A stretch of DNA of 64,000 nucleotides from Streptomyces sp. NBC_01233 (GCF_035989305.1 NZ_CP108514.1:6118501-6182500); one strand, 5' to 3'; positions 52,945 through 61,466 are shown, numbered from the stretch's first letter. Translations and numbers: made by a program. Notes: generated from the sequence alone by a model not told the origin.

Positions 52945-54021
52945 TCAGGCGGAGGACCGCTTCCGCGGCGTCGCCGCCTTCTTCGCGGCCGCACCCGTCT
53001 TCTTCGCGGAGCCGGACGCGGCCCCGGCCCCGGCCGAACTCGACTTCGCCGACGCCGACTTGCCCGTGGTCGCCTTCTTCTTCGTCGCGGCCGCCGCAGC
53101 AGTCTTCTTCGCCGAAGCCGCCGTGGACTTCTTCCCGCCCACCGCCTTCGGCGCAGCCGCAGCCGCACCACCAGCCCCCGCCCGCGCCTTGCGCCGCATC
53201 GGCGTCACCTCGGCCCCGGCCTCGGCCCCCGCACCCGCCTCCCCCCGAGACGCCTTCGCCGCCCGCACGCTCTTCTCCAGCGCCGCCATCAGGTCGATCA
53301 CCTGCCCCCCGGCCGGCTCCCGCACGGCCTCCGCCGGCTCGAACCCGCCCCCCGCCTTCGCCGCGATCATCGCCTCGACGGCCTCCCGGTAGTCGTCGTG
53401 CAGCGAGGCCATTTCCACCTCGCCCAGCGTCGCCATCAGCGCGTCCGCCAGGTCGAGTTCGGCCTCCCGTACCGACACCGTGACCTCCGGCGCCACCCCT
53501 TCCGGCGCCCGGATCTCGTCCGGCCACAGCAGTCCGTGCATCGCGATCACGTCGTCGACGACCCGCAGCATGCCCAGCCGCTCCCGCCCCCGCAGCGCGT
53601 ACTTGGCGATCGCGACCTTCCGGCTCCGCTTCAGCGCCTCCCTCAGGAGCGTGTACGGCTTCGCCGCCGTCGCCCCGTTCGCCGCGAGGTAGTACGCCGC
53701 GTCCATCTGCAGCGGATCGATCTCGTCGGCGGGTACGAACGACATGATCTCGATCGTCTTCGCGGTCGCCAGCGGCAGCTGCGCCAGGTCCTCGTCCGTG
53801 ATCGGGATGACCGACCCGTCGGCCTCCTCGTACCCCTTGCCGATCTCGGCGCTCGGCACCTCCTCGCCGTCCAGCTCGCACACCTTGCGGTAGCGGATCC
53901 GCCCGCCGTCACCGAGGTGGATCTGGCGGAAGGAGATCGAGTGGCTCTCGGTGGCGTTCACGAGCTTGATCGGAATGCTGACCAGGCCGAAGGAGATCGC
54001 CCCGTTCCATATGGATCGCAC
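52945..54021 (-). CDS. ku: Non-homologous end-joining protein Ku
   Basis: A 358-aa bacterial Ku. The beta-barrel core (1-250; MRSIWNGAISFGLVSIPIKLVNATE in outline, YEEADGSVIPITDEDL, MHGLLWPDEIR) forms a homodimeric ring on DNA ends. From about residue 255 the protein has a Lys/Ala/Ser-rich tail (KKTAAAAATKKKATTGKSASAKSSSAG in outline) like histone H1, which in other actinobacterial Ku proteins enhances DNA binding. It is divergent from the LigD-type polymerase and ligase genes across only 31 bp, so both sides likely share a promoter region. The start codon ATG 54021 has AGGAGG upstream. Confidence 0.96.
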   Translation of the reverse strand: MRSIWNGAISFGLVSIPIKLVNATESHSISFRQIHLGDGGRIRYRKVCELDGEEVPSAEIGKGYEEADGSVIPITDEDLAQLPLATAKTIEIMSFVPADEIDPLQMDAAYYLAANGATAAKPYTLLREALKRSRKVAIAKYALRGRERLGMLRVVDDVIAMHGLLWPDEIRAPEGVAPEVTVSVREAELDLADALMATLGEVEMASLHDDYREAVEAMIAAKAGGGFEPAEAVREPAGGQVIDLMAALEKSVRAAKASRGEAGAGAEAGAEVTPMRRKARAGAGGAAAAAPKAVGGKKSTAASAKKTAAAAATKKKATTGKSASAKSSSAGAGAASGSAKKTGAAAKKAATPRKRSSA

Positions 54022-54052
54022 GGTTCCTCCTGTTTCGTGGCAGTCTCATCGT

Positions 54053-54949
54053 ATGACGCCGATCACCATGGTGGAGGGCCGTCGCATCTCGCTCAGCAAT
54101 CTCGACAAGGTCCTGTACCCGGAGACCGGCTTCACCAAGGGCGAGGTGCTCCACTACTACGCAACCGTCGCGGGCCCGCTCCTCGCCCACGTCCACAACC
54201 GGCCGGTGTCCTTCCTGCGCTACCCCGACGGACCGGACGGCCAGCTCTTCTTCACCAAGAATCCGCCGCCCGGCACACCCACCTGGGTGAAGACCACCCC
54301 CGTGCCCCGCTCCGACGACCTCTCCGCCGAGCAGGTGGTCATCGCCGACCTGCCCTCCCTCATGTGGGCCGCCAACCTCGTCGTGGAGCTCCACACCCCC
54401 CAGTGGCCCGCCGGCAGCCCCGCCGTCGCCGACCGGATGGTCCTCGACCTCGACCCCGGCGCGCCCGCCACCGTCGTCGAGTGCTGCGCCGCCGCGCTCT
54501 GGCTGCGCGAACGGCTCGCCGCCGACGGCCTGCACGCCTACGCCAAGACCTCCGGCTCCAAGGGCATGCACCTGGCCGTGCCGCTGGAGCCGACCCCGTC
54601 CGAGCGGGTGTCGGCGTACGCGAAGCAGCTCGCCCAGGAGGCCGAGCGCGAGCTCCCCGACCTGGTCGTGCACCGCATGGCCAAGGCCCTGCGCCCCGGC
54701 AAGGTCTTCGTCGACCACAGCCAGAACGCCGCCGCCAAGACCACCGCTGCCCCCTACACCCTGCGCGCGCGAGCCCGGCCGACCGTGTCCGCGCCGGTGT
54801 CCTGGGAGGAGGTCGGGGCCTGCCGGACCCCCTCCGGGCTGGTCTTCCTCGCCGACGACATCGCGCCGCGGCTGGAGCGCGACGGGGACCTGTTCGCCCC
54901 GCTGACCGACCCGGACCGGGCCGGGAGACTGCCCGGGGGGCGGCCGTGA
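54053..54949 (+). CDS. ligD: NHEJ DNA polymerase/primase (LigD polymerase domain)
   Basis: A 298-aa stand-alone LigD-Pol of the archaeo-eukaryotic primase superfamily. RRISLSNLDKVLYPETGFTKGEVLHYY is the conserved opening (in outline), DLDPG carries the catalytic Asp-x-Asp, and TSGSKGMHLAVPL and HRMAKALRPGKVFVD-HSQN follow. It fills gaps with ribo- or deoxynucleotides during end joining. The ligase is a separate, translationally coupled gene rather than fused as in mycobacterial LigD. No phosphoesterase domain is seen. The ATG at 54053 has no clear ribosome site; ATG 54068 is the alternative. Confidence 0.93.
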   Translation: MTPITMVEGRRISLSNLDKVLYPETGFTKGEVLHYYATVAGPLLAHVHNRPVSFLRYPDGPDGQLFFTKNPPPGTPTWVKTTPVPRSDDLSAEQVVIADLPSLMWAANLVVELHTPQWPAGSPAVADRMVLDLDPGAPATVVECCAAALWLRERLAADGLHAYAKTSGSKGMHLAVPLEPTPSERVSAYAKQLAQEAERELPDLVVHRMAKALRPGKVFVDHSQNAAAKTTAAPYTLRARARPTVSAPVSWEEVGACRTPSGLVFLADDIAPRLERDGDLFAPLTDPDRAGRLPGGRP

Positions 54950-55851
54950 TCCGCGTCGCGCTGGCCGCCGCCGTACGGACCCTGCCGCGCGCGGCGGGAC
55001 TGGCGTACGAGCCGAAGTTCGACGGCCACCGGCTGGTGATCGTGCGCACGGCCGAGGACGTGGTCCTCCAGGCGCGCTCCGGCCGCATCGTGACCAGCGC
55101 CTTCCCCGACCTCGCCGCGGCCGCGCTGCAGTTGCCCGCCGCGACGGTCCTCGACGGCGAGGTGGTGGTCTGGCACGCCGGCCGCACGGACTTCGCCCTC
55201 GTCCAGCGGCGGGCGGCCGCCACGGCCGCGCGGGCCGCCGTACTCGCCCAGAGCCTGCCGGCCTCGTACGCCGCCTTCGACGTGCTGGAACTGGCCGGGC
55301 TCGACCTGCGCGCACGCCCGTACGAGCGCCGCCGGGCGCTCCTCGTCGACCTGCTCCTGCCGCTCGGGCCGCCGCTGCAGCCCGTGCCGATGACGACCGA
55401 CCCGGAACTGGCCGCCACCTGGTACGAGACGCTGCCCGCCAGCGGGATCGAGGGCCTCGTCGTCAAACGGCTGGACCAGGCCTACCCGGCCGGGCGGCGG
55501 GGCTGGCAGAAGCTCCGGCACACGGACGTCCGGGACGCGGCGGTGGTCGGCTATACCGGGACCCCGCGCCGGCCGCTCGCCCTGGTGCTCGTCCTGCCGG
55601 TCGGGGACGAGACCCCGCTGGTGTCGAGCCCGCTGACGGCGGCGCTGCGCGCGGAGGTGGCGGCGGAGGTGGCCTCGCGCACGGTGACGGCCACGGCCAC
55701 GCCGACGGCCCGGGCTCTCGCCACGGTGACGGCGATCGGCCTCGGGGAGGTCCCCTTCCGGCCGCTGGACCCACCGCTCACGGCGGAGGTCCGGCACACC
55801 TCGACCCGGCACCCGCCACCGGAGGTGCTCCGACTGCGGTCAGACCTCTGA
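54946..55851 (+). CDS. ATP-dependent DNA ligase of the NHEJ module
   Basis: A 301-aa ATP-dependent ligase: adenylation domain (1-190) with Lys24 in EPKFDGHR (KxDG motif I), LDGEVVVW (motif III), EGLVVKR (motif IV) and GWQKLRH (motif V), then an OB-fold (195-290). It seals breaks held by Ku and processed by the polymerase. GTG 54946 overlaps the polymerase stop by 4 bp. An imperfect hairpin over the stop codon probably terminates the operon. Confidence 0.93.
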   Translation: MIRVALAAAVRTLPRAAGLAYEPKFDGHRLVIVRTAEDVVLQARSGRIVTSAFPDLAAAALQLPAATVLDGEVVVWHAGRTDFALVQRRAAATAARAAVLAQSLPASYAAFDVLELAGLDLRARPYERRRALLVDLLLPLGPPLQPVPMTTDPELAATWYETLPASGIEGLVVKRLDQAYPAGRRGWQKLRHTDVRDAAVVGYTGTPRRPLALVLVLPVGDETPLVSSPLTAALRAEVAAEVASRTVTATATPTARALATVTAIGLGEVPFRPLDPPLTAEVRHTSTRHPPPEVLRLRSDL

Positions 55852-55876
55852 CCCGCGCGGGAGGCGCGGGCCAGAG
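55846..55876 (+). terminator. Terminator of the NHEJ ligase operon
   Basis: CTCTGACCCGCG pairs with CGCGGGCCAGAG (one mismatch), with a 7-nt loop; the ligase stop codon lies in the left arm. Confidence 0.6.
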
Positions 55877-55883
55877 GATCAGC

Positions 55884-55960
55884 GGAAACCGAAACCGAAA
55901 CCGAAACCGGAAACCGGAAACTGGAAACTGAAACCGGAAACCGGAAACCGGAACCCGGAA
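55884..55960. repeat. GAAACC/GGAAACC short tandem repeat
   Basis: About a dozen 6- or 7-bp units (GAAACC, GGAAACC, GGAAACT, GAACCC) fill the spacer between the ligase and DUF6479 genes, with far more A than the surrounding DNA. Confidence 0.85.
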
Positions 55961-55984
55961 TACCGGACCGCTGGGTGTGCCGTG

Positions 55985-56380
55985 TCAGGAGTGCGCTCCA
56001 CGCCCCGCGTCCGGGGGAGATCCCGGCTGCGGGTGCGGGCCCGGTCCTTCGGGCAGCTCGTACCCGGCCTCGCGTTCCTTCCTGACATCCTCGGGATGGC
56101 TGGAGGTCCTGGAGCCGAAGTTTCCGTAGCCCTGCATTTCGTGCGGCCTCAGGCCGCCCTCGGGGATCTCCACCGGATCCCGCTCCTCACGGACCTCGTA
56201 GACCGCGCCGCCGTTGGGCAGGTGCGGCTGTTCCTCCGTGGTGGGCGGCGGCGGTTCCTTCGCCCGCACCCGCTGGCCCAGCTTGAATCCGCCGAGCAGC
56301 AGGGCGACGACGACCAGTCCGACGAGCAGGAACCAGGCGATGTTGAGGAGGATCGCGTCCACACTCAGGATCGTGTCCAT
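55985..56380 (-). CDS. DUF6479 family membrane protein
   Basis: A 131-aa protein with one N-terminal membrane helix (ILLNIAWFLLVGLVVVALLLGGF, residues about 10-32) and a hydrophilic Pro/Glu/Gly-rich cytoplasmic tail (GGAVYEVREERDPVEIPEGGLRPHE in outline). It matches DUF6479, a Streptomyces-enriched family of unknown function. Start ATG 56380 (MDTILSVD); an upstream ATG at 56404 (MKCAKLGC) is less likely. Confidence 0.8.
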   Translation of the reverse strand: MDTILSVDAILLNIAWFLLVGLVVVALLLGGFKLGQRVRAKEPPPPTTEEQPHLPNGGAVYEVREERDPVEIPEGGLRPHEMQGYGNFGSRTSSHPEDVRKEREAGYELPEGPGPHPQPGSPPDAGRGAHS

Positions 56381-56469
56381 GCAGCCAAGTTTCGCGCACT
56401 TCATCCAGATATGCGCACTTCCGCCCGGATGTCGTGCGGCAGCCGGGGCACGCGCCGCCGGGGAAGTGC

Positions 56470-56580
56470 GGATCCAGGGGCGCGTCCAGGGCGGACCGAA
56501 GGGCGGATCCAGGCACACATCCGGAGCCGGATCCAGGCACGGACCCGAGGTGGATCCAAGGGGGTGTCCGGGGCGGATCC
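56470..56580. repeat. Cluster of GGATCC(A)-centred short repeats
   Basis: GGATCC occurs five times in 111 bp (56470, 56514, 56529, 56552, 56575), most inside CGGATCCAGG-like units separated by 15-44 bp, in the gap between the DUF6479 and XdhC genes. No gene is supported here. Confidence 0.8.
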
Positions 56581-56590
56581 CGGAATGCCC

Positions 56591-57574
56591 CTACGGGGTG
56601 ATGGGCCCGTCGGCATCCCGCAGTGCGCCCGCCTCGCGGGCTCCCAGCACGCCCAGGATCTCGGCGCAGATCGCCAGCGCGGTCTCGGCCGGGGTACGGG
56701 CGCCGAGGTCCAGCCCGATCGGCCCGTGCACGCGGGCCAACTGGGCCTCGCCCACCCCCGCGGAGACCAGCCCCTCCCGCCGCCGCGCCGTCGTGCGCCG
56801 CGACCCGAGCGCCCCGATGTACGGAACCCCCGCGGCCAGCGCGGCCCGCAGCGTCGGCACGTCGAACTCCTCGTCGTGGCTCAGCACGACCACGCACGCC
56901 GCGTCCCGGCGCGCCTCGATCAGCTCGGCTGCCTCCTCCCGGCCGGTGACCAGCGCGGCCTCCCAGCCCAGCAGCAGCGCCTGCCGCTCGATGATCTCGG
57001 CCAGCTCGCCGTTGCCGCCGATGACCACGAACGGCGCCGACGGGTACGCCTCGACCAGCACCAGCCCGGACTCCCCGTACAGCGCGTCCCGCCCGGGCCG
57101 CCGGACGGCCAGCAGCTCGCCGGCCCGCCGCCCGGCGTCGTCGTGCGGTACGTCGGTGGCCCGTACGACCTCACTGGAGGCGTGGTCGGCGGCCTCGTTC
57201 AGCCGGGTCACCAAGGCCACCCCGACCCCCTCGCCGAGCAGCTCCCACCACGCGGCCGGGATCGCCGAGAGCGGCTGGAGCAGCACCTCGGCCTGCCCGC
57301 CGCAGGTCAGCTTCGCCTCCACGGCCTCGGCCAGCCGCACGGACACCTCGCACACCCGCGCGGTGTCCCCGGGCCGCATGGCCCCGGCCTCGGCGATCAG
57401 CTCGGCGTCGAAGACCCCCCGGTACAGGGAGCCGACACACTCCCCCCGCGCGTCGACGAGCAGGGCCCCGGCCGGATCCCGCGGCCCGAACCCCTGCTCG
57501 GTCACGGGCCGGGCCAGACATCCCGACCGCCCCTCGGCCACCCACTGCCGCGCCGTCTCCACCAGCTCACGCAT
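56591..57574 (-). CDS. XdhC/CoxI-family protein
   Basis: A 327-aa XdhC-family protein. The N-terminal XdhC domain (10-95; VTEQGFGPRDPAGALLVD) and the C-terminal Rossmann-like XdhC_C domain (150-300) with FVVIGGNGELAEI, VVLSHDEEFDVPTL and YIGALGSRRTT are both present. These proteins sulfurate or insert the molybdenum cofactor of xanthine dehydrogenase-type enzymes. No molybdenum hydroxylase gene is adjacent, so the client is elsewhere. ATG 57574 is preferred to the GTG 18 bp upstream. Confidence 0.9.
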   Translation of the reverse strand: MRELVETARQWVAEGRSGCLARPVTEQGFGPRDPAGALLVDARGECVGSLYRGVFDAELIAEAGAMRPGDTARVCEVSVRLAEAVEAKLTCGGQAEVLLQPLSAIPAAWWELLGEGVGVALVTRLNEAADHASSEVVRATDVPHDDAGRRAGELLAVRRPGRDALYGESGLVLVEAYPSAPFVVIGGNGELAEIIERQALLLGWEAALVTGREEAAELIEARRDAACVVVLSHDEEFDVPTLRAALAAGVPYIGALGSRRTTARRREGLVSAGVGEAQLARVHGPIGLDLGARTPAETALAICAEILGVLGAREAGALRDADGPITP

Positions 57575-57870
57575 CTGTGCCGCCCCATCCACTCCGAGCT
57601 CACTCCCCGCAAAGCGCCAGGTCAACGGCACGATGCGGCCTCAGAACCACCCTAAGCACGCCCCTCACCCCTACCCACCCCCCAAACCCACAGACCCCGC
57701 CCCACCTCCCTCGTACAGACCACCGGAACCGCGGCGCCGGAGCACGGCGGGAACCGGCCGGAGGCTTCGCGGGCCCGCTGGACGGTTCCGCCTCGCAGGG
57801 GCGGCGGGCTCGGGCACCATGGGCGAGCAGCTTGATCAACGCCGCCCCCGTGCCCCCCCAAGGAGCCGCC

Positions 57871-59880
57871 GTGAGTGACCAGCCCCACCCCTCGCTCCGC
57901 GATCTGTTACTCGGCCGCCTCGCGGCGTCCGGGCTGACCCCCGCGGCGCAGCAGCTCGTGGCCGGGCTGCTGCCCGAGGCGCGGGCCAGGAGCGCCGGGC
58001 GGGCCGGGCCGCTGTACCTGCGCTCGATATCGGCCGCCGGCTGGCGCGGCATCGGACCGGCCGCGACGCTCGACCTCGAACCAGGCCCCGGCCTCACCAT
58101 CGTCGCGGGCCGCAACGGGTCGGGAAAGTCGAGCTTCGCCGAGGCCGCCGAGATGGTGCTCACCGGAGACAACTTCCGCTGGCAGGACCGGACTCAGATC
58201 TGGAAGCAGGGCTGGCGCAACCTGCACGACCACACCGCTCCGCAGATATCCGTGCAGCTGTGCCTCGACGGCGACGGCGACGGCGATCCGCTGACCGTGC
58301 GCAGGAGTTGGCACGGGGACGGCCTGGAGGACTCCCGGACGGCCGTCCACCGGCCCGGCGGGCCCGAGCAGGACCCCCGCGAGGTCATCGACGCCGAAGA
58401 CCTCTCCCTCTACCGGCCGTTCCTCTCGTACAGCGAGCTCGGTGCGATGATCAACGGGCGGATGAGCGCCCTGCACGACGCGCTCGCGCAGATCCTCGGT
58501 CTGGACCTGCTCAGCGACGCCGACAACGAAGCGCGCGCCCGCGCGAAGAAGCTCACCGACACGGTCGCGGGAGCCGGTGACCTGATCCGCGCCGTGACCG
58601 CCGAACTGTCGGAGTCGGACGACCCGCGGGCCGCCGAGGCCGTGGCGGCGCTCGGCGGACGCCGGCCCGACCTCGACCGGTTGCGCGCGCTGCTCAAGGG
58701 CCGGGTCGCGACGGACGGCGCCGAACTCGCCCGGCTGCGCCGCCTCGCCGGCCTCGAAGGCCCCGACCCGCGCGAGGCCGCGGGCGCGGTCGCCCGGCTC
58801 CGGGAGGCCGCGGCCGTTGCCGAGAACGCGCGTTTCACCACCGCCGAGGACGCCAGGCAGCTGATCGAACTGCTGGAGCGCGCCCAGGACCACCACCGCC
58901 GCCACCCGCAGTCCGCCGACTGCCCCGTGTGCGGCGCCGAAAGCCGCCTTGACGAGAGCTGGTCCGTGCGCGCCCGGGAACAGGTCGACCGGCTCCGGCG
59001 GGAGGCTGCCGAGGCACAGACCGCCCGTACGGGCCTGGAAGCCGCGGCGCGGGCCGTACGGGACCTCGTACAGCCGGCTCCGGGCTGGCTCCAGGGCGAT
59101 GCCTCGCCGCTCGCCCCGCTCTGGGACGACTGGGCCGCCTGCCGGGACGTCACCGACCCGCGCGAACTCGCGGACCGGATCGAGCGCGCGGCGGCCACAC
59201 TGGCCGACGCGTGCCGGCAGCAGAGCGACGAGGCCGCGGACCGGATCGCGGAGCAGGACGGCCGGTGGCAGCCCCTCGCCCTGCGCCTCGCCGAATGCCT
59301 GCGCGCCGCAGAGGCGACGGAGGCCGCCCGCCCGCTCATCAAGCAGATCAAGGACGTTCGTGCATGGCTGAGGAAGGTCACTGACGAACTGCGCGAGGAA
59401 CGGCTGCGGCCCTTCGCCGACCAATCCCAGGGCATCTGGAAACTGCTGTGCGAGCGCAGCAGCGTCTCGCTCGGCTCGATCAGCCTCGCGGGCACCGCCA
59501 CCGCGCGCAAGGTCGTGCTCGATGCCGCCGTGGACGCCGTCGAGGCGCCCGCGTTCGGCGTGATGAGCCAGGGCGAGCTCCACTCGCTCGCGCTCTCGCT
59601 GTTCCTCCCGCGCGCCACGCACCCCGACAGCCCCTTCGGCTTCCTGGTGATCGACGACCCCGTACAGTCCATGGACCCGGAGAAGGTCGAGGGACTCGCC
59701 CGCGTCCTCCACTTCTGCTCCCTGCGCCGCCAGGTGGTCGTCTTCACCCACGACACCCGGCTCCAGGCGGCCGTCCGCCAACTGCGCGCGCCCGTGACGG
59801 TCATGCAGGTCTCCCGGCAGACCGGCTCCGTCGTACGGGTCACCCGGACCGACGCCCCGGTCTCCCCCGCGCTGGACTAG
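57871..59880 (+). CDS. AAA/SMC-like ATPase, apparently cut short by an in-frame TAG
   Basis: A 669-aa ATPase with Walker A GRNGSGKSSF (from residue 80), a Zn-hook-like Cys351-Pro-Val-Cys354-Gly in a coiled-coil region, signature-like SQGELHSLALSLFLP and Walker B FLVIDDPVQSMDP, then an H-loop FTHDTRL. It is thus a RecF/RecN/Rad50-style DNA-repair or defence ATPase. Codon 13 is TTA (57907), very rare here. GTG 57871 has AAGGAG 6 nt upstream. The frame stops at TAG 59878-59880 but continues in the same phase with protein-like sequence (GDRNLPQDVADRVLPRTCRGALEAA), so the natural protein was probably longer. Confidence 0.82.
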   Translation: MSDQPHPSLRDLLLGRLAASGLTPAAQQLVAGLLPEARARSAGRAGPLYLRSISAAGWRGIGPAATLDLEPGPGLTIVAGRNGSGKSSFAEAAEMVLTGDNFRWQDRTQIWKQGWRNLHDHTAPQISVQLCLDGDGDGDPLTVRRSWHGDGLEDSRTAVHRPGGPEQDPREVIDAEDLSLYRPFLSYSELGAMINGRMSALHDALAQILGLDLLSDADNEARARAKKLTDTVAGAGDLIRAVTAELSESDDPRAAEAVAALGGRRPDLDRLRALLKGRVATDGAELARLRRLAGLEGPDPREAAGAVARLREAAAVAENARFTTAEDARQLIELLERAQDHHRRHPQSADCPVCGAESRLDESWSVRAREQVDRLRREAAEAQTARTGLEAAARAVRDLVQPAPGWLQGDASPLAPLWDDWAACRDVTDPRELADRIERAAATLADACRQQSDEAADRIAEQDGRWQPLALRLAECLRAAEATEAARPLIKQIKDVRAWLRKVTDELREERLRPFADQSQGIWKLLCERSSVSLGSISLAGTATARKVVLDAAVDAVEAPAFGVMSQGELHSLALSLFLPRATHPDSPFGFLVIDDPVQSMDPEKVEGLARVLHFCSLRRQVVVFTHDTRLQAAVRQLRAPVTVMQVSRQTGSVVRVTRTDAPVSPALD

Positions 59881-59976
59881 GCCCGCCCCGCGGCGGGCGA
59901 CCGCAACCTGCCGCAGGACGTCGCCGACCGGGTGCTGCCCCGGACGTGCCGGGGCGCGCTGGAAGCCGCGTACGCC
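59881..59976 (+). pseudogene. Severed C-terminal continuation of the AAA ATPase
   Basis: Directly after the TAG the same frame encodes ARPAAGDRNLPQDVADRV followed by LPRTCRGALEAAYA. The CR-ALEAA pattern is, from memory, the C-terminal helical segment of full-length homologues. After about 59976 similarity is lost, so the 3' end has been replaced by unrelated DNA (to about 60140, no gene recognised). Confidence 0.55.
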
Positions 59977-60146
59977 CTCGGTCTCCTCGGCACGGTCGTG
60001 ATGGTTGCGTACGGGCTGCGGGAGCCGGCCGGGCACGACAGGACCTGCTGCTGGGAGGAGAACGTCACCCCCGAGTGGATGGCGAAGACGATGGGCTTCC
60101 AGGTCCCGGAGACGGCCACAGACCGGCGGGCCGGGCTGCGCCCCGA

Positions 60147-60385
60147 TGGACATCTCCTCGACGACCATCGCCGACAACCGCGCAGGCCTTATGGGCGGCG
60201 GCATCGCCAATTACGGCAGCAGCACGCTGACGAAGACAGTGGTGCGGCACAACAGCGCGCTCAACGGCGGCGGCATCTGGCAGGCGCCGTCCCCCAGCGT
60301 CCTGAACCTCGTCAACAGCAAGATCATCGACAACACGCCCAACAACTGCCGCCCTGTCGGGGCGGTCCCCAGCTGTACCTCCTGA
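60147..60385 (+). pseudogene. 3' fragment of a right-handed beta-helix (polymorphic-outer-membrane-like) protein
   Basis: About 79 residues with two beta-helix rungs, STTIADNRAGLMGGGIANYG and TVVRHNSALNGGGIWQ, then NSKIIDNTPNNC and a stop at 60385. The N-x-A-x-x-GGGI pattern is characteristic of secreted beta-helix repeat proteins. No upstream part of the gene is present, so this is a remnant joined to the AAA gene scar. Confidence 0.65.
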
Positions 60386-60431
60386 CCACGGAGCGGGGCA
60401 CACCACCGGTGCGGCCCTCGGTGATCGGTTT

Positions 60432-60459
60432 GGGCCCCTGGAGTTGTGTCCAGGGGCCC
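60432..60459. terminator. Rho-independent terminator
   Basis: Perfect 11-bp repeat GGGCCCCTGGA/TCCAGGGGCCC with a 6-nt loop, downstream of the beta-helix fragment and 62 bp beyond the stop of the convergent hypothetical gene. Confidence 0.75.
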
Positions 60460-60521
60460 CGCCGTATTCAGGCTCGCACCGTGGCGGGGGCTCTTGGCCC
60501 GTACGGAGTGCCGGCAGCTCC

Positions 60522-61178
60522 TCAGGTGGCCTGGGCTCGCTCTGCGGCGAGTGCGTGCGCGAGACCGTCACGCGCGCTGTCGAGCGCGGCAAGCATCTGC
60601 ATCCGCGTCTGTTCGAAGTGAGGATCGACCTCGACGCCGAGGTCGTGTCGCAGAGCGACGCGGAAGAGGTACACCCCATCGGACAGAGGGCCGCCGAACC
60701 ATCTCTTGGCCCGCAGGTGTGCCACGTCGAGCCGGGGACTGATCGGCAGCTGTTTGACGACCGAGTACCCGACTCCGAGTGACCTGTTGAGGGCCGAGGC
60801 TATGCGCAACACATCATTGGCCAAGGCCATCTGCGCTTGGGAGTACTGCTCGGCCCAGGCTTCCTTGGCGGCGTCGAGGAGCGCCGGGTCGACGCTCTCA
60901 CCGTGTTCGGCAGCTTCGACAGCGTCTCGGGCGGCGACGCGGTAAGCGCGGGCTGCGGTGTTCAGATGGGCGTAGAGGTCGCGCTTGGCCTGCAGCGCTT
61001 GCTCGGCGCGCTCCTCCTCTCGTTCACGGTCGGCACGCCGGTTCTGTTCCGCCGCTTGGGCGCGGCTGGCGCGCTGGCTGAGCGCTGCCCCGCCCAGAGT
61101 TCCGCCCAGCGCTCCTCCGACGCTGATGAGTGCAACGGCAAGCGTGGTCACATCCACGAGATCCCCCAGGTCGTCCAT
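60522..61178 (-). CDS. Hypothetical single-pass membrane protein with coiled coil
   Basis: A 218-aa protein. One N-terminal membrane helix (about 8-34, TTLAVALISVGGALGGTLGGAAL) is followed by a charged coiled coil (35-75, RRADREREEERAEQALQAKRD) and a helical domain with no motif I recognise. Topology suggests a cytoplasmic domain tethered to the membrane. ATG 61178 has GGCGGGACG upstream. Codon bias is weaker than in the core genes, in keeping with the accessory context. Function unknown. Confidence 0.72.
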   Translation of the reverse strand: MDDLGDLVDVTTLAVALISVGGALGGTLGGAALSQRASRAQAAEQNRRADREREEERAEQALQAKRDLYAHLNTAARAYRVAARDAVEAAEHGESVDPALLDAAKEAWAEQYSQAQMALANDVLRIASALNRSLGVGYSVVKQLPISPRLDVAHLRAKRWFGGPLSDGVYLFRVALRHDLGVEVDPHFEQTRMQMLAALDSARDGLAHALAAERAQAT

Positions 61179-61227
61179 TCGTCCCGCCCGCCGCCGGCGG
61201 TCTGTGACGGCGGATGGCACCTCAGTC

Positions 61228-61265
61228 GGTCTCGTGCCCCACCCTTGGGCACGTCTTCCGAGACC
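61228..61265. other. Stem-loop in the leader region of the hypothetical membrane gene
   Basis: GGTCTCG/CGAGACC with an inner TGCCC/GGGCA stem, 50-90 bp upstream of the minus-strand start codon. It could be a leader hairpin or an old terminator. Confidence 0.4.
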
Positions 61266-61404
61266 AGGACGCGAGCGTACAAGTGGCGCCACTCGACTCC
61301 GAGGCGCATCGTCACCTGTGGGAGTGATCCAAGATCCTGTCCACGAACAGTCCACGGGCGCCGACATGCGGCTGCACAGCACGGCAGTTGGCTGCGCATA
61401 CGCG

Positions 61405-61443
61405 AAGACCCCGTCTCAGCGAAGGCGCTGATGGCGGGGTCTT
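61405..61443 (-). terminator. Terminator downstream of the tRNA-Arg scar
   Basis: AAGACCCCG/CGGGGTCTT with an inner TCAGCG/CGCTGA stem and a 4-nt loop, 20 bp beyond the tRNA 3' fragment in its direction of transcription; probably the original terminator of that tRNA gene. Confidence 0.7.
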
Positions 61444-61444
61444 T

Positions 61445-61466
61445 GGGCACTTCCTGCGAAGTGCCC
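61445..61466 (-). other. Hairpin at the tRNA 3' end
   Basis: Perfect 9-bp repeat GGGCACTTC/GAAGTGCCC with a 4-nt loop that overlaps the last bases of the tRNA fragment (CCGGGGGCAC strand). Confidence 0.55.
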
